The notes: generated by a model not told the origin, from the letters alone. A stretch of DNA of 64,000 nucleotides from Albifimbria verrucaria (GCA_020081605.1 JAHREC010000019.1:930001-994000); one strand, 5' to 3'. Counted from the first letter of the stretch, positions 22,286-36,240 are shown. A program made the numbers and translations.

Positions 22286-23156
22286 TGAAGGTAGGTCAGA
22301 ATACGTGAAGAAAGAAAAGACAGGACGTCTGTCTGGCGTGGTGAGAAATAGCTTTAGTAGGTGACGGGAAAGGACCAGTGCGGCGGGTTGGTGGTTCAAG
22401 GTGAGGTTGAAGTCAGAAGCTGGGGCTGAGCGTGATACGGTGCGGTGGGGTGAAGGCCGTGTAAGTGACGGGACGGTGGCAGGCTACCTCGCTCGACGAA
22501 GGATAGGCTGGACGGTTTCCTGTTGGCTAACGAGATGTTAGGCGTCAAACAGGCTCGGGCGATGCAGATATCGGTGGTCCCCTGGGCGTGCAACGGCTAT
22601 GACGACTGTGAAGTCGTGGGTCAGGCGGGCCTCAGGTGCAGCTCGCAGCCATGTCGGAGCAGAGCATATACCCGGAGAGGTTGTTGGATAAGGAAGAAAT
22701 GGTAGGTCGACGGTACTCGGGCGAGAAGAAAAGGGTCGAAGATTGGATTCGAAGACGACGGGATAGGTCCGAGGTAGGCAGGCAAGGGAAGGGAGGGAGG
22801 GTGGTTGTCGGCCCTGGAATCCGGGATTCGATGTCGAAATATGGCAGCGTAGCAGTCAGTGAGTGACTAGCGGAAGTCGACGACTTCAATTGAAGGTCGC
22901 CCCAAGCTGGATGGCGAGGGAAAAGAGGATAAAGAGGAAGAGCAGAAGGGGAGGAGGAGGAGGAGGGAAAAGGCGAGAGAGGTGACAAGGAAGAAGTAGA
23001 AGGGACGGTTGCATGTTCGTGAAGGTGTGTGTGGTTCGACGGTGCCGTCGTTCTGGAGACTCGTTCCGTTGGCGGAGTGTCGTTTCCTTCCCAGACATCC
23101 TTTCCATGGCCTGGCCTACGAGGTACTAGTGCATGTCATGTACCTGCTAGGACCTT

Positions 23157-23197
23157 GAAGGGAAAAGGGAAAGGGAAGGGAAGGGGAGGGGAGGGGG
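23157..23197. repeat. G/A homopurine tract
   Basis: Forty-one bases of GGGAAA/GGGAA/GGGGA repeats, a mirror-like purine run able in principle to form a triplex or G-rich structure. Confidence 0.7.
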
Positions 23198-23923
23198 CTC
23201 AACACAGACACACACCCACCGCCCACTGTGTGCCTTGGGAGTACCTGTGGCCCAGGCGACGGCTTGGTGACGATCCGGGTACCACCCTAACCTTTCCCAC
23301 CTGTCCCCCGGCGAGGAGGGAGGGGACCACGCGCACTGTGCCCTTACTGTACGGTGCAGTTGATTTGGTGGCATTGCGTTTGCTTCTTGACCTTACCATA
23401 CCAATTACACTCACTGCCAGGGTACAAGGTCCTTCTCCGTGGCTGGGTCCAGGATGGGATTGGCCTCGTTCTTTTCTTTTATTTCGATCCCTTTTTTCTT
23501 ATTACTATTTTCTTTTAGCCACGTAGCTACAGAGTACCTACCTGCGGTATCATTCTTTGGGCTTTTTCCACCCATTCATCCATTCGTTAATCACTTATTC
23601 AGTCACTCGCTCACCCATTCACCGAATCAATAGTCGCACACCAAAAGTCTCACTGGTTCGCCCAGGCGGGCATGCATCAACACGCCGCCTAGCAAGCATG
23701 ACAGGGCCCCAGAAGCCAGAGCACGGTGATGGATGGTTAAACCCGAGCATGCCCAGGACAGGACTAGCACGGGCAATGTTATAACTGAAGTCCGTTTTCC
23801 TGCGACGGACTGGGGCACCCGTGGGTGGCGCCCCAGCTGACACCGCACAATGAACGGCCACCCAGGCCAAGGGCAGCATCCAAGGCCAGGGAGGGAAACA
23901 CAGCTCGCCAAGGGCTGGGTCTG

Positions 23924-23945
23924 TTCTGGTCTGGTCTGGTCTGGT
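23924..23945. repeat. (TCTGG)n pentanucleotide array
   Basis: Four copies of TCTGG in tandem. Confidence 0.75.
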
Positions 23946-25547
23946 GTCAGGTTGGTTGCTCCTAGGAGGGGGCACTGTGCTTCTCTCCGACGGTCCCGTC
24001 CGGTACGGGAAGTCCCATACAGAGGCAGAAAGGCCACCAGGTACCAGCCATATGGCGACCTGGGAGTGTGCGGACTCGACTCTTTTTCTCATGACCTCCT
24101 GCTCGATGATACCGTGACACCCTGAGAAAGACGCGAGGTGAGGTAAGGCGGCGAGGTGAGTGGTGGTGCTGGCTTGGTTCCCTGTACCTGGTCTTGCTGC
24201 TAACTCTCGTGGCGGCTCGTGCAGACAGACACATTTGTTGTTTTAATTCAAACAAATTAATTCTACCCGCTCCAAAGTCAAACCTGAGTTTCCCACACAT
24301 GCGTCCGTACCCCGTACACCCATCGTCATCTCCTAATAGGAGCCAGGCCTGGGCCTGTTCCAGGAGAGGAGCCAATCATGGCCCACTCCACCGGCCCACC
24401 ACCACCAGAGGCACCATGCCATTTGATGCCAGGCCCCTCCTCGTCTCACGGAGACCGCTGGCCGAGTACATACATGCCCAGCCGGTGGTACTTACGCATG
24501 CACTCTGCCGGGCTGAGCTTTGGCTGACAGAGAAGGGAAAAGGGAGACGAGGCGCCAGCCTGATCCAGGCGAGGCAAGTGCCCATGCAGGCAAGGTCAGG
24601 CAATAGCCACAAATGAAATGCTTTTCGATATGGCCGTCGTGGTATGGGCATGGGGGAGCATGGCATGGGGACACACCAAGTCACAAATGCGCTTAATCAG
24701 GACCTCAACCAACAAGTTCCACTCACCACCTGCTGTGGGTGCGGAGCGGCGGGTGTACGTGCGCATACTGTATGCGTGTGTCTAGGTAGGTATGTGGTGT
24801 GTGGTGTGTGCGAGTGCCTCTCTACTTATTTGTGTGTGTGCTAATGTATACGGTGCCTCCGTACCTGTAAGGTGCAGAGGTACATTGCAGGCGTACGTGG
24901 GGCGTCTTTCCGAAATCCTTTTTCCTTCTTCTCTCGACTCGTTCAATAGCCTGCCTGGTTGTGGCCAGCATGGCTCCACTTGAAAAAGAATTCCTCGCCT
25001 ACAGAGTGTCAACCGTATTACTCGTTCAGGAACTCTGCGTCGCGAGCCGCCTTTCTGAAATTGCACGCCCGCGGAACCGCGACCAAAGAGCCCGGGCTAG
25101 TCCTGGCTTGGTGACACCTCTATTGTCCCACTAGCGAAATGCGTACGGGACGGACTTGGCTGGCTTGGGTGAGCTTGACCTGACTTGACGCCGAGCGAAG
25201 CCCACTCTGCAGGCAAGCTTTGACGACAGAACCAACACAAATCGATAATGTGCACCAATGGGACGGCGAGAACAGGGCCTGCACAGCTCCCTCCCAAGAC
25301 AGGGCAAGCCAAGCCAAGGCAAAAGACCTGACAAGGCATGTAGGGTCAGGCATGTCGCTACCTACCACTGCTGGCTTCCTTACATATGTGCAGCACTATA
25401 CTAAGATGATAGTAAGCACAGTTATGCAGTCACCGATCCGCATGCGGGAAGTGGTTCAGCAGGTAATTATGGACTGTTGCAATAAGACCAAAGATAACCC
25501 AGCCAGGGCGTCAGTGACAATCGCTCGGTCCCATGCCAGCTGCTACA

Positions 25548-25580
25548 TCTCATCATCAGCATCAGCATCAGCATCGTCAT
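25548..25580. repeat. (CATCAG)n microsatellite
   Basis: Imperfect CATCAT/CATCAG/CATCGT units in tandem. Confidence 0.75.
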
Positions 25581-28500
25581 CCTGGGAAATAAAAATGGCA
25601 TTCCGAGGCTGCACGGTGCTGCCTCCAGCACCGCCCTGCTCGACTGCCCAGTGGAGAAAGAGAGAGTTGGTGCCCGGCAGCATGCGTGTCCCTCCTCGGT
25701 CAAGGTAAACGGCCGTGGCTACTGTGTTGCACTGTACCATATGCAAGCACTTAAAATATGGCAAGTCTTTTCCCAAAGCTGGTCCAGTTCTGGCTGTGCA
25801 GGCAGCTCACTCCACTGTCACGACAGGGAGAGCCGATGCTATACAGTGTCGTCCTCTTCAAGACACGGTATCACTGGCCCAACGCCCCCGTGTCCCTTGG
25901 CCCTCGTTCCGAAAGAAAACAGCAAATGGTCAGCCTTTTTATCTTCGTCATTCACCAGCTTGCTCACCAGCGCCGTGCCATTTCGCGTAATGCTCTCATC
26001 CTAGCCGAATCGAGTTCTGGGGGAAAGACAGTTACCCACCGCATCCTTTGACGGCGTATGGCATGCTCGCTCGGCATCCCGTATACAGGCCACGCGTGCG
26101 CATGCTTTGTGCAATTCAGGATTCTGGACTTGAACCTTGGCCGCTAACAGTCCCCATCAAGGCAGTCCAAGTGGGTTTTGGCTCCAGCAAATGGCAAAAA
26201 TCTACCACCGACTCGTTGGCATGCACTGCAACTAGTGCTCGCCTGTTAATCTGGATTGACTCTGGCTCGTTCCTCTACACACTCTCAGCCACAATACGTG
26301 CGTCTTCCGATCCTCCTGACCACGACCACAACGACGACGGCGGCGGCGACCACCGGCCTCTGCTGGAAATGGCCAAGGCTGCTGCTGCTACTGGTCCCGT
26401 GTATCCGCATCTCACTAGCTATCCCCTTTCCTAGCTGAGCAGGTCAGCGAGCACAGTGCCGGCGTCCGTGAGCACCCTAACCCAAGTTCAAGGGTTGTGT
26501 TGTAGAGAGCGGAGCTGAGGCGACGGCGCAGATTGGAAATGACCGGGCTATGTCCCAGTTTTACATTGCCCCGTCCGTTGATCACCTTACCTTCCGTTTT
26601 GCTCACTTCGACAGTACGCAGAATTGCCAGACACCATGTCTCGTAATTTGTCCTCATTAAACACCCCAAAACAGGGCTGTCCGTCGCTGGAGGAACAGGA
26701 CAGGACATGTCAATCACCGCCAGAGCCCAACACGGGCCGTTGCGGTGAATTGCGTGCACCACCACGGCTCGCATCCTCGTCTGCAAATATGACACCCCGT
26801 CTCGCCGAACCCTCATTGGCGAAGAGTTGCAGCTCCGTAAACCGTCCCAAAACGCCATCAAGTTCGAGCCCGTAGCGTTCCGCATCCCCGCCCCCATCCC
26901 GGCGGCTCGTTCTTTGTACACTCTCCACTACGAGGTACAGGTCCTACTATGCATCTAACATGACAAAGCGCATGTAGCCGGAACACGACGACGTAGAGAA
27001 GCAGGGTTCGGGGCTTTCCAGCTGCTGGCTAGCGACCACGAATCCCGCTGAGCCATGGCCGAGCCTCACCAGTCACTAAGCCTTTGCGCAAGCCAGCCAG
27101 ACCTTCGTGTTACGACAAGGTTCTCTGTCCTGGAAGGGGGCGAAATTCCCATCACGAGATAGCGTATCCCGTATGCGACGGAGTACTGTAAGATGACGAT
27201 GGCCAATGACCAGCCAAGCAGTTCCTGTGTGGGCAATGCTTTGCAAAGTGGGCACTCTCCGTTCGGTGACTGGGCTGGTCTGGAGGCATGACCCCAAATT
27301 ACTTATCACGCAATGCAGTCGGCCACATGCGCTCTTCCAATCCACCTTGCTAGAGATCTCGGTAACTGTTGGCAATCATGCCGCGGATTTAGGCTGGTTG
27401 CCTCTACTGTACTGATGATGTAGCATGCTACCGACCAAGGAGCCCCGTTTCCCATCATGGCCACACACTCCCTTAGCCTGCTTGGACCTCCTATTGTCCG
27501 CTCAGCTGTTATTTGTGACACTCTGGGTTGATGGTTCAGTTGACCATTGATAACAAGACCTTGCCCTTCCCCACTGTGCATGCCGTCAAATGACCCCGGT
27601 CTACCGCTGTAACTGCAACTCACGGTCACCACCACCGAGCCATGCGGACCCTTACCGACAACCGGCGTCACAAAGCAAAGGTAGCTGCTATGGAGGGAAA
27701 GCCTCTCCGCCATGGCTGCGTTCTGTTACGCTCAGCTTTTGCCTCTATCACCAACTGGTGAGTAGCTAGGTCGGACTATCTCTCCGAGAGATGGCCGTCC
27801 CCGCTACCAACAGCACCAGCCTGCGCTAGATCGAGCCCGGCGTTGAAACAGTGTGCTACCTATCTTCACAGCTCAAGCGCTTCGCCACGACTTCCTGCGA
27901 CCACTACCCTCGAATGACGAGGGGACGGTTTGACGACGGTCGAAAAAGCCATGACACGGACGCCAGAATTGGTGAGCGAAAGCCATGCCGTCAAGGGCGA
28001 TGAATTCCTTACGCCTCCACCCACCTCCATTCTCCCTTGGACACTAGTTCTCTCTGGACTCAGCCGTGTCTGGAAGGGTGAGGCTGGTCAAACTCAGATT
28101 ACTGTGTCAACGGGTAAACGCAAGTAGCAGTTTCCTCCCTTTGGTAAGGATAATGACTCGGTGGATTGCAAGAGGAAAAAGCAAATCCACCGCCTCTATC
28201 TAAGCCTCACCCGGCTGGTCCAGTAGCATGAGGGTCCGCAGGTGGAAAGAATGTGAGTTGTTGAATGGACATCGAGAGAGAAAAAGCAAATTGGTGAGAT
28301 CTCTCCATCGAACAGACGTACAGCTTGGCAGCGCCCCAGCTCGCTTGAGAGTTTTGGTGGTCATCCAAGGGCGCCGCCACCACTTACTCCCAAACATGAC
28401 CAACAGCAACCACGTCTCACCGCGTTTACCGATGTGATGGAGTGAGATGTGTGAGAGAACAATGCACGCCGCCGCCCGGTGGCGGGTTGCAGTTGCTGAT

Positions 28501-30164
28501 CCATAGCGTGCTTGCGTTCCTCTCAATAGAGTATCCTCTGTGTCCGATCGCAAACGCGGCTACATCGGCATTCGCTTGTGGGATAGATTCTGCCGTGCTG
28601 GATGGGTTGAGCATTTGCACCTCCATGCGGTACGTGGTGGGATGGGTGGTTGTGCTTTGAGTGATAGATCTGTTGAAACGAGGCGAGAATCCTTCGCCGT
28701 AACCCCTCGTTGTCTCTCCTGCCTGAGATATTGTACAGGGTGGTATTCCAAGTTCTGTTCTGCTGCCTATCTTTGCCTTGGAAATATATCCCGCCATGGG
28801 GTTTTAAGATCGTCGCCCTGAGGATCACCTCTGTCCACTTACAGACCCTGACAAGCCCTGATCTCAATATGCAGAACTCCGGTATCTACAGGCGCTGCTT
28901 TCAGTTACGGGATAGTCGCGCTATCTCTACTTTACCCTTGGAACCAGTCGTGTCCCTCTGCTGACCGTCGTCGTACTCGGCGTCGCAGTCTTTCCTATCA
29001 GTTTCCTCCCCACTCCGCCCTCCGTCGCCCTCACTGCTACTCTATCCCGCTTCAGGGCCAGCTCATTATCGCCACTCTCACCAGGCCGCGATCCTACCCC
29101 TACGCTGCCGGGCAGCTCAAACCTTACACAGCCGGCATAGCTTAGGACGATCACTGGGGAGCTGAACGTGACAATTCTGTGCCGGCCAAGTGGCTACGCC
29201 TCATACCAGGGCAAGACAATACTGTTCACACACACACACAGGATCTTTTTGCTACAGAGTCAGGCCACCTCAGACGCCCAGGATACAGTTGTTGTCTTCT
29301 CGACAGACTGTTAACGCAAATGGAAATCCTCTGGACTACATGCCGAAAACGCCAAGCAGACATTCACCTGCCCATGCGTAGATTGTCGAGTTATCGAGCC
29401 ACTGCCTCGGATTTTACACTGGATATGTAACAAAGCCGACCACAGACCAGCAAAGAGGGTTGCCAAATCCATGGCCTCAAAACCCGTGGTCTCAACCTGG
29501 CATCACCCCTGACGCCTAGCATGTCATAGAAGGCCCCCTTCATCTTTTCAATTTCACGTGCAGTCTGTTTCTATTAATGGGACATTCTCGACCTGTCCCT
29601 CCATACGGCCGCCCACAGAACCAATCAATCCTCTGCTATCCCTGTCACCTTCATCCCAAATCCAGCACCATGGACCACGTCGATCCCTGCTGCGGCTGCG
29701 GGGCTGCACACTTTTCTTGTCGACTGGGGGCAATCTCGAGGCTAAAGGATTCCCTATGTGGTTTCACCTTACGTAGTTGCTACGCTTGATTGCTTAAGCT
29801 GGTGAGATTAACCACCAGTTCTTGGTGCCTTCGCGCAAAACCTCCAGCATTGGGAAGTGGTGCTGTACCCCGGTCGCTGATCCCTGGTCATGCTCGTCCT
29901 GAAATACTCTGGCCCTTCCCGCTCGGCATGGGAAGAAAAGTCCTAGATGCTTAATATGACCAGGGAAAAGACCACAAAGCTTCTCTCTGCTGCGGTGCCG
30001 AGCGCTTGGATGACAGACCCGTCTTTCATATAATCCCACGATCTTCCTCCGTGTGCCACTTGACTTAGACTATCAGCACAAGCCATCTAAGCTTACTCTC
30101 TGTCGCGGTTCACTCCCGCAGATTGTTGCCTTTTCCTTTGTATGTCGAGCGCAGGTCGCGTGTG

Positions 30165-30229
30165 ACTTTTCTTTCCTTATTTCCTATCTCGTCTTCTTTT
30201 CCCTTTTTTCTATTCTTTTCCTCAGCCCA
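30165..30229 (+). promoter_or_regulatory. Pyrimidine-rich leader before the rhodopsin-like gene
   Basis: A C/T-rich block (CTTTTCTTTCC, TTCTTTTCCC, TTCTATTCTTTTCC) ends eight bases before the ATG in the context CCCACAATG. CT-rich stretches are common at transcription starts of well-expressed filamentous fungal genes. Confidence 0.45.
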
Positions 30230-30231
30230 CA

Positions 30232-31325
30232 ATGACTTGGTATCCTCCGTCCGTTACCCTCCCGGTGTACGCCGTCTTCACTTTTGTGGGCGTCGTGCTT
30301 ACCTGCGTTCGCTTCTGGGCGCGGCGATGGTACTCGCGCATGCCGCTCGGCGTCGACGACTGGCTGATGGCAGTGGGCATGTTCATCGTGTGCTGCTGCA
30401 CGGGTATTCAGTTCTACAACGGCCTCGAAGGCACCAACGGCAACGCTATTAAAGAAGGAGACGCCATCAGCCGACAGATCACCTCGCACAAGATCAATTT
30501 CACCATGATTATCATCGAGAAACCCGCATTCGGAGCCATCAAGCTGTCCCTGCTGTTCTTCTATAAGCGAATCTTTGGTGTCTGGCCTAGCTTCAACCGT
30601 CTGAACAACATCATCATTGTCGTCATCGTTCTGTGGACCTTTACATTTGCGTTTGCCGATATCCTCATCTGCGGTACCAACGTTCACCTGAACTTCGAGA
30701 TCGACCAGTCAAAGGCCAAGGAGCAGTGTGGTGACAAGGGACTGCTACTGCTCATGTTCGCCGTCACGAGTGTCATTACAGATGCGCTGGTTCTGGGTCT
30801 GCCCTTCCAATACGTCCGCAGGCTGCAGATGGCCCGCCAGAAGAAGTGGGCAGCCGGCTTAGTTATCTTCCTTGGTTTTGTGTAAGTGGTTGAGCAATTT
30901 AGCTTGCACGGATATTTCTAATGCTTTCTAGTTCTACATTTGCTGGTGTTCTGCGAACTATCTTCCTCTGCGTCTCCTATCCCATGGGCCGAATGGACTG
31001 GGGCTACAAGGCGCCCCTCACTCTGAAACTCCGCTCGTCCTGCAAGTCTTCAACCCAACCTTCTGGGTCATGGTCGAGATGACTCTTGGCGCCTGGGCTG
31101 CGAACCTCCCCGCTGGGCCCTCTCCTGCGCCACATGACCTTTGGCAGGTCGTCGAACAAGAACGTCGACACCGAGTACGGCACGTATAACTCTTTCGACA
31201 GCAACTCCGATGGCAAGGGCACGTGGAACCGCACCAAGGACCGCGGCTTCGACCCTCTCAGCAGCCAAGCCGAGTCCTTGCGTCTGGCAAGGATGGCAAG
31301 CAACGGGAGAGATCTCGACGCTTAA
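30232..31325 (+). CDS. Fungal rhodopsin-like integral membrane protein (seven-helix, Pth11/CFEM-relative family)
   Basis: The ATG starts MTWYPPSVTLPVYAVF, an external N-terminus before the first of about seven hydrophobic helices. Family marks are the basic patch VRFWARRWYSRMPLGVDDWLM after helix 1, KLSLLFFYKRIF, and LGLPFQYVRRLQM. The intron at 30882-30931 (GTAAGT...TTTCTAG) joins GFV to STFAGVLRTIF. The last helix VMVEMTLGAWAANLP leads to a short cytosolic tail with GTYNSFDSNSDGKGT, ending at 31325. Two breaks at CCCC 31014-31017 and CCCC 31107-31110 are each repaired by a fifth C. This large fungal family includes suspected surface receptors; no ligand or pathway can be assigned. Confidence 0.82.
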
Positions 31326-34300
31326 GGGAGGGTACCGACGGAGTTACGACGCATGAATTTTTTCCTTTTCAGATACCAAAAATGTATGAGCGACTGTATT
31401 TTTCTTTCTTTTGCGAGGTTGAGCTTCAAGGTCAGGATTACTGAGCGACATGGATTGCCAGATGGAACAGGGACGGCGCACATGGTCACTGTGGATGGGG
31501 TTACATTCGATTCAATCAAGGCCTACGATGGCCGCCAGTTAGGTAGATTCAAAACAATCAGGAATTGTTCCAAAAAAAAAAAAAAAACATCTGTGCCACA
31601 TTCGTGCATGCGTGATGCAGCCTTACATTCACTCAACTCACGTCTGAACTTCAGTCCGAGCTTGTTGGAAACTATGGAGCTGTTCTCAAATGAACTAGAC
31701 ATGGCATGTTCGTGTTTGAGGCCATACGGTCTTACATGCATAGAAGGAGATTGGAAGCATGGGAACGTGGAAGTCCTAGAGCCAAGCTTTCGTTTCGATG
31801 CTGGGGTTGACCAATCGCGCGATGGGGTTTCTTGTCTTCCATCTGCCTTTTCAGACAAAGCTGGCGGGTTCCACTATTTACATGGGATAGCCGGCTGCAT
31901 TGACAGTGAAAGAGACGAGAAATCACGCAATGAGCTTTGTCCAAGCGGGCGATCTCTTGGTAGGGACAGGGCAGAGTGGCCTGGCGGGCATTATTTGGCA
32001 AGAGATGGCGAGTAGGCCAGGGATTGAGTGTTGTTAGCCCCTGCTATAGCGGTTGCTCAAATCTGAGCTCGGTCCTGGCCTGTTCGGGTCTCGAGACATG
32101 GGTGGCAATTGAACTGGGGGTTGTTGGTTGGGCTGATCTCCTGAGGGATGCATAGAACCGGTTCATGCATTGGTTTCTTTGGCTTTTGGAATGAGTTTGT
32201 GGAGTAGGACTTTTAAACATGGGAACTAGTGCTCATGAAGAGATTATAGGTAGGTAGTATGTAGTCTATATTACCCTGGCATACAGATCCAGTTGTAGTT
32301 CATACAAGTGATCCAGTGTCAGTGTCCACTTGTAACAGTTCCTGATTGAAGAGATGTTGATCCCATCCAACTCGCCACCTCAAATGCATACAAAACTCGC
32401 GAGGATTAATTCCCGACGGTGGTCCAGGCGTCCGACATGAACGTTGCATTCCCAGGTCGAAGCCACGAGAAAGCTGAATGAGCCATCGGCCCCCACGCAG
32501 CGGCAACGTGAGACGCGCATTGCATGGGTGTTCCATTGCTGGTTGTTCTGCGCTGCAACCCTCCCGACGCGGTCACCCACACGAGTTTCATAATCCCTCG
32601 CCTACCGCGGCCCTTGTACTGACAAATGGCTTTGCAAAGCATGGAGGTGTGCTGCGCTGGGCCCTCGTCTTCGTCTATGTGTGTATTTTCGGCCTGCTTG
32701 CGGCATAACTTGTAGGGCTGGATGGATGGATGTAAAAGGGTCTATTAATTGGGCCGAGCTTACAAGTCCTACGAATTCGAGGCCTGAGTAGGTCATATCT
32801 TGGGGAAGCTTCTGCCAAGGCCTTCGAAGCGAAGGATTGCTAGGAAGAAACGTGGCTCTGCACGGCTCATGTGTGATTGGGGCTACTGAAACGATGCGGT
32901 TTGCCACGTCTCTTGTATATGGACTTCCAAGTTGAGTGAAGATGAGCGTGTCTGGTATTCTATGGGTTGCAACGTCGTTCAGTCTCCCACTTACCAGATA
33001 GACGGCTAGTTGGAGGTTGGATTTTGTTGCCTGGAGTTGGATGACTTCTGGTCCATCAGCGCCAGGCCACCAGGAGGGAGGGACGACTTGAATTGGCAAT
33101 GTCATTTGACAGTGACTAATTCATCTGTTTCTGAATCTTTGGAAGGTGCTATACATTTTGCTGGAGGTTTCCCCAGGACTCCCAGGGTAGCGCATGGGCT
33201 TGAAGCATTCACAGGTGAACTCCCGTAGGGCTGATGTCCAACACGAAGCCCAATCTTGTAGGCGACAAGTTATTTCAGGGCCATGTAGGCCTAGCAACTG
33301 GCCTACGAGTCCCTGCTGGATCTATAATTGTGACCGATCGGATAGGGTATCGCGCTTACGGATGCGCCACGGTCAAAGCCCCGGTATGGGCCCATCGTCG
33401 CCCCGGTTGTGCCGCTCCGTCGGCCGGCCTTGTGCCCGATGCGGATATAACAATCGACGTGTGCTTTTGGGAGATAGGGGCTAGAATTCCTTTGCTGGGG
33501 AGTCAGTCCTGCGTTTGAGAGTTTATGATGTCTCAATTACTTCTAAGTAATTAAACCTGTGGAATCAACATGGCAATTTACCTTTTGCCAGTCAAGGGAA
33601 GATCATCTCATGCACGCAATTGTGAAAGCAAGTAAACAGCTAAGTTAGTTATGTTCTGCATGGGTTCACGCCCCACAGAGACGCCGTTGTTGCTGATTTG
33701 CCTAAGTGTGGTGGCAATATCATCTCCGCAGACGAGATAATCGCTGACTTCACGATGCATATGCAACGGCTAGACCTCGTAGCTGAATGTGGGGTCCTAT
33801 TCTGGCTCTGACGCTTACCGCCACGATGCTATTCACAAGCTGGGCCGGCGCCCATGTACCATTGATCCTACTGCGTCGTCTGGTGGATATCACAGCATCA
33901 TAGGTAAGGCCCAGGCATGTCCTGACGTTATCCAACCGTCAGTCCCGCAGGACAGCTCGACATGCTTGCTGAGTAGAGTTCGGCCCTATGAAGAGCTTCA
34001 GCTGGGCTCGATGGCTCTGCGCGGGACGATGTGGCGCCTGTCCGTTATCCCGTCGGCGCATCGGCAACCAACTAAGCACAGCGTGGTATCAGTCCAGATC
34101 TCGACGGAGAGTGGTCGGTTCTGGCCATGCCTTTCGAACGGGTAGCTAGTTAGTCATCCCCGTCGATTGATACGCAGAGGAATGCAGCGCAGCATCGCAT
34201 CGCAGCCCGCGCTGATGTAAACGCCATGGCACACTCAACACGGGTATTATTTCGCGTCTCACAATGAGCGAACGATTGCTTTTTCCCTTTTATTGCGCTC

Positions 34301-36240
34301 ACACCTGATACAAGCAAGGTACAACTACGAAGCGCTCGCACAGTGCAACCGTTTCAAACGGGTTCCCCTTTGCCATGCTTGCTTGTTTCGATGAAAGCTG
34401 TCCGACGGCCCATGCGGTGATGCAGGAATGCCGCCTCGCCGTGCGGGTCGTATATCTGGGACAGCAGGCGTAGTTGTCAGCTGTCGCTTATGAGCTATCA
34501 ATGTGCAAAGATGAAAGGGACGTGGCTTCTCTCTGCGAGGCCACTCTCCTTTGTCCACAAGGGGACATGATCGGCGCTCGGTTATATCACTGTCCATAGA
34601 AGCTCTACCGACAAAGACGCAATGAATACGCACCTTGTTCCTCACCCTGCCTTGTCCCACCGGCCAGAGCTGAGAGGCGAGGTCTAGCGTTTCTTACAGC
34701 GACAGTCAGACGTACGACGCAATCGGCCGAGGACCAAGTCTCTTGGCCAAAACCCGTGGAGCTGGGTAAATGAGCAAGGTGGTGCCTTGGATTTACGGAC
34801 CAAAGCACCGCCGTTCATTTCGCTACGCCTGGGGATTCATTAGGGTCTCAGCCGACCTGATTCAGAACGCGATCGTCTCGGTCCAGCTGGTTCAAGTAGG
34901 TCGATGACTTATACCGCTGCACAGAAACCCTTGATGTCTAAGCATTAGTCAAGTGAGATCAATTCCGCAGTAGACTTCGACAAGGTAAATGTCCCTGTCA
35001 ATCATACAGTATGGAGGGTTGGAGCTCCAAACGTGAATCGTTTAGCATTCGATTGTAACCGGGTCAAGAGCTGAGTGAAACAAATTATTTTACCAGAGTA
35101 CCGGCTTAAATTACTAAGGGCAAGTAACGTGCTCCAATAGGTTATGACAAGTACTGTCAATTCAGGCTGTTTTGGACAAGTTTGGATGCCGTTCTAGGTA
35201 TCATGGCCCATTGGAATACAATCATGACCAATCGAAGCCACAACAATGGTCCTATTCAATATCGTTGGCTCAAGCAATTCACAGAAACTACTAAGGTATT
35301 ACATACGTATTGTTCAAGGCGAAATAAGAGGTTCGGTGTCCTATCCTTGCTTCATAGAATATTCCGTGTCAAGGTGATAGCCTCCTACATAGTATATCCT
35401 CAGTGCTGAGTTACCCTATAGTAGAACGACACCATCTTGGTCAACGAACTGCTTGGCTTCAGGACTCCCCAGATACCCTTCGCTTTCTGGGTTATGGTTG
35501 TAAAATCTAGTTTTGCCTCGGTATATCAGTATCCAGTTTATCGTCTTGGCGATGATAGATTCATTACTGGTGTGCCACCAATCGAGGCGCCCAACCAGAC
35601 TTCAACAAGTTATAGATCATAATTACATCAACTCCAGGATCGAAATGCATATTTCTCGGTCGGACGCCGAAAGCAATTAGTTGCACAAAAGTACCGAAAC
35701 AATCGATCAACGCGCATTCATTCCGACTGGTCAACGTGTAACAATCTTTTTCTGTAAGGGTTGCGAACCGATGAGCCGTAAGACGCAAGTCCTTGATCGA
35801 CATCGCACAACGCCTTGCGCGTACGCACAGCCAGACACTGAACTATCAATTAGGTCAAGCAAAATTGCAGAATGATCAGGCTCTGGGCGGTTTGCGCTAC
35901 ATGGTACTGTGCTATGTTCATCAGGACATGGGGCTGGCTAGCTGGGGCCAAGAACCCACACACCACTTCGATATCAACGTCTGGCGACGTCATCGTCCAT
36001 CGAGATGCTAGACGGGGATATCCCAGCATCTGAATACATGACAACATTTTCCCACTCGCAGGGTATTGATTCAATCAGCGACAGTAGAAACATCTCGCAA
36101 TTACTCCAGCTCAAACAAACACCACATCACAGCCATTGAATGTGAGAATTGGGTCTTCAGTCTTGAGACGTGCGTGTAAACCGATCCTTGGACATAACAC
36201 CACGCCACTCAGCCTTACCCATTGCGCACTCACAATAGCC
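31326..36240. other. Long intergenic region (about 4.9 kb), no supported gene
   Basis: The first part is 3' flank of the rhodopsin-like gene and includes a run of 16 A at 31572-31587. A 220-codon plus frame (31353-32015) reads through that A-run and has no motif. From about 33.5 to 36.2 kb the sequence becomes AT-richer with few long frames, and may hold worn-down remains that I cannot identify. Confidence 0.5.

Larger units (their letters stand above)
22286..30231. other. 8-kb gene-poor interval between divergent genes
   Basis: I can support no protein or RNA gene here. Frames of 100-170 codons occur on both strands but overlap each other, lack motifs, and follow base composition. The DNA is rich in short G/A and C/T tracts, CCAGGC/GGCAAGGC-like words and short microsatellites. 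It separates two divergently transcribed genes, so it holds both promoters. It could include long 5' leaders, upstream exons or non-coding RNAs. Confidence 0.5.

Noticed and set aside
26100..26200. TTCAAGTCC-like T-loop sequence on the minus strand resembling a tRNA
   Set aside because: No matching acceptor stem, D-arm or anticodon stem could be drawn around it.
31353..32015. 220-codon plus-strand frame after the rhodopsin-like gene
   Set aside because: It reads through a 16-A run (poly-Lys), lies in the expected 3' untranslated region and has no motif.
32602..33105. 167-codon minus-strand frame
   Set aside because: No family resemblance and a doubtful start; overlaps several other frames.
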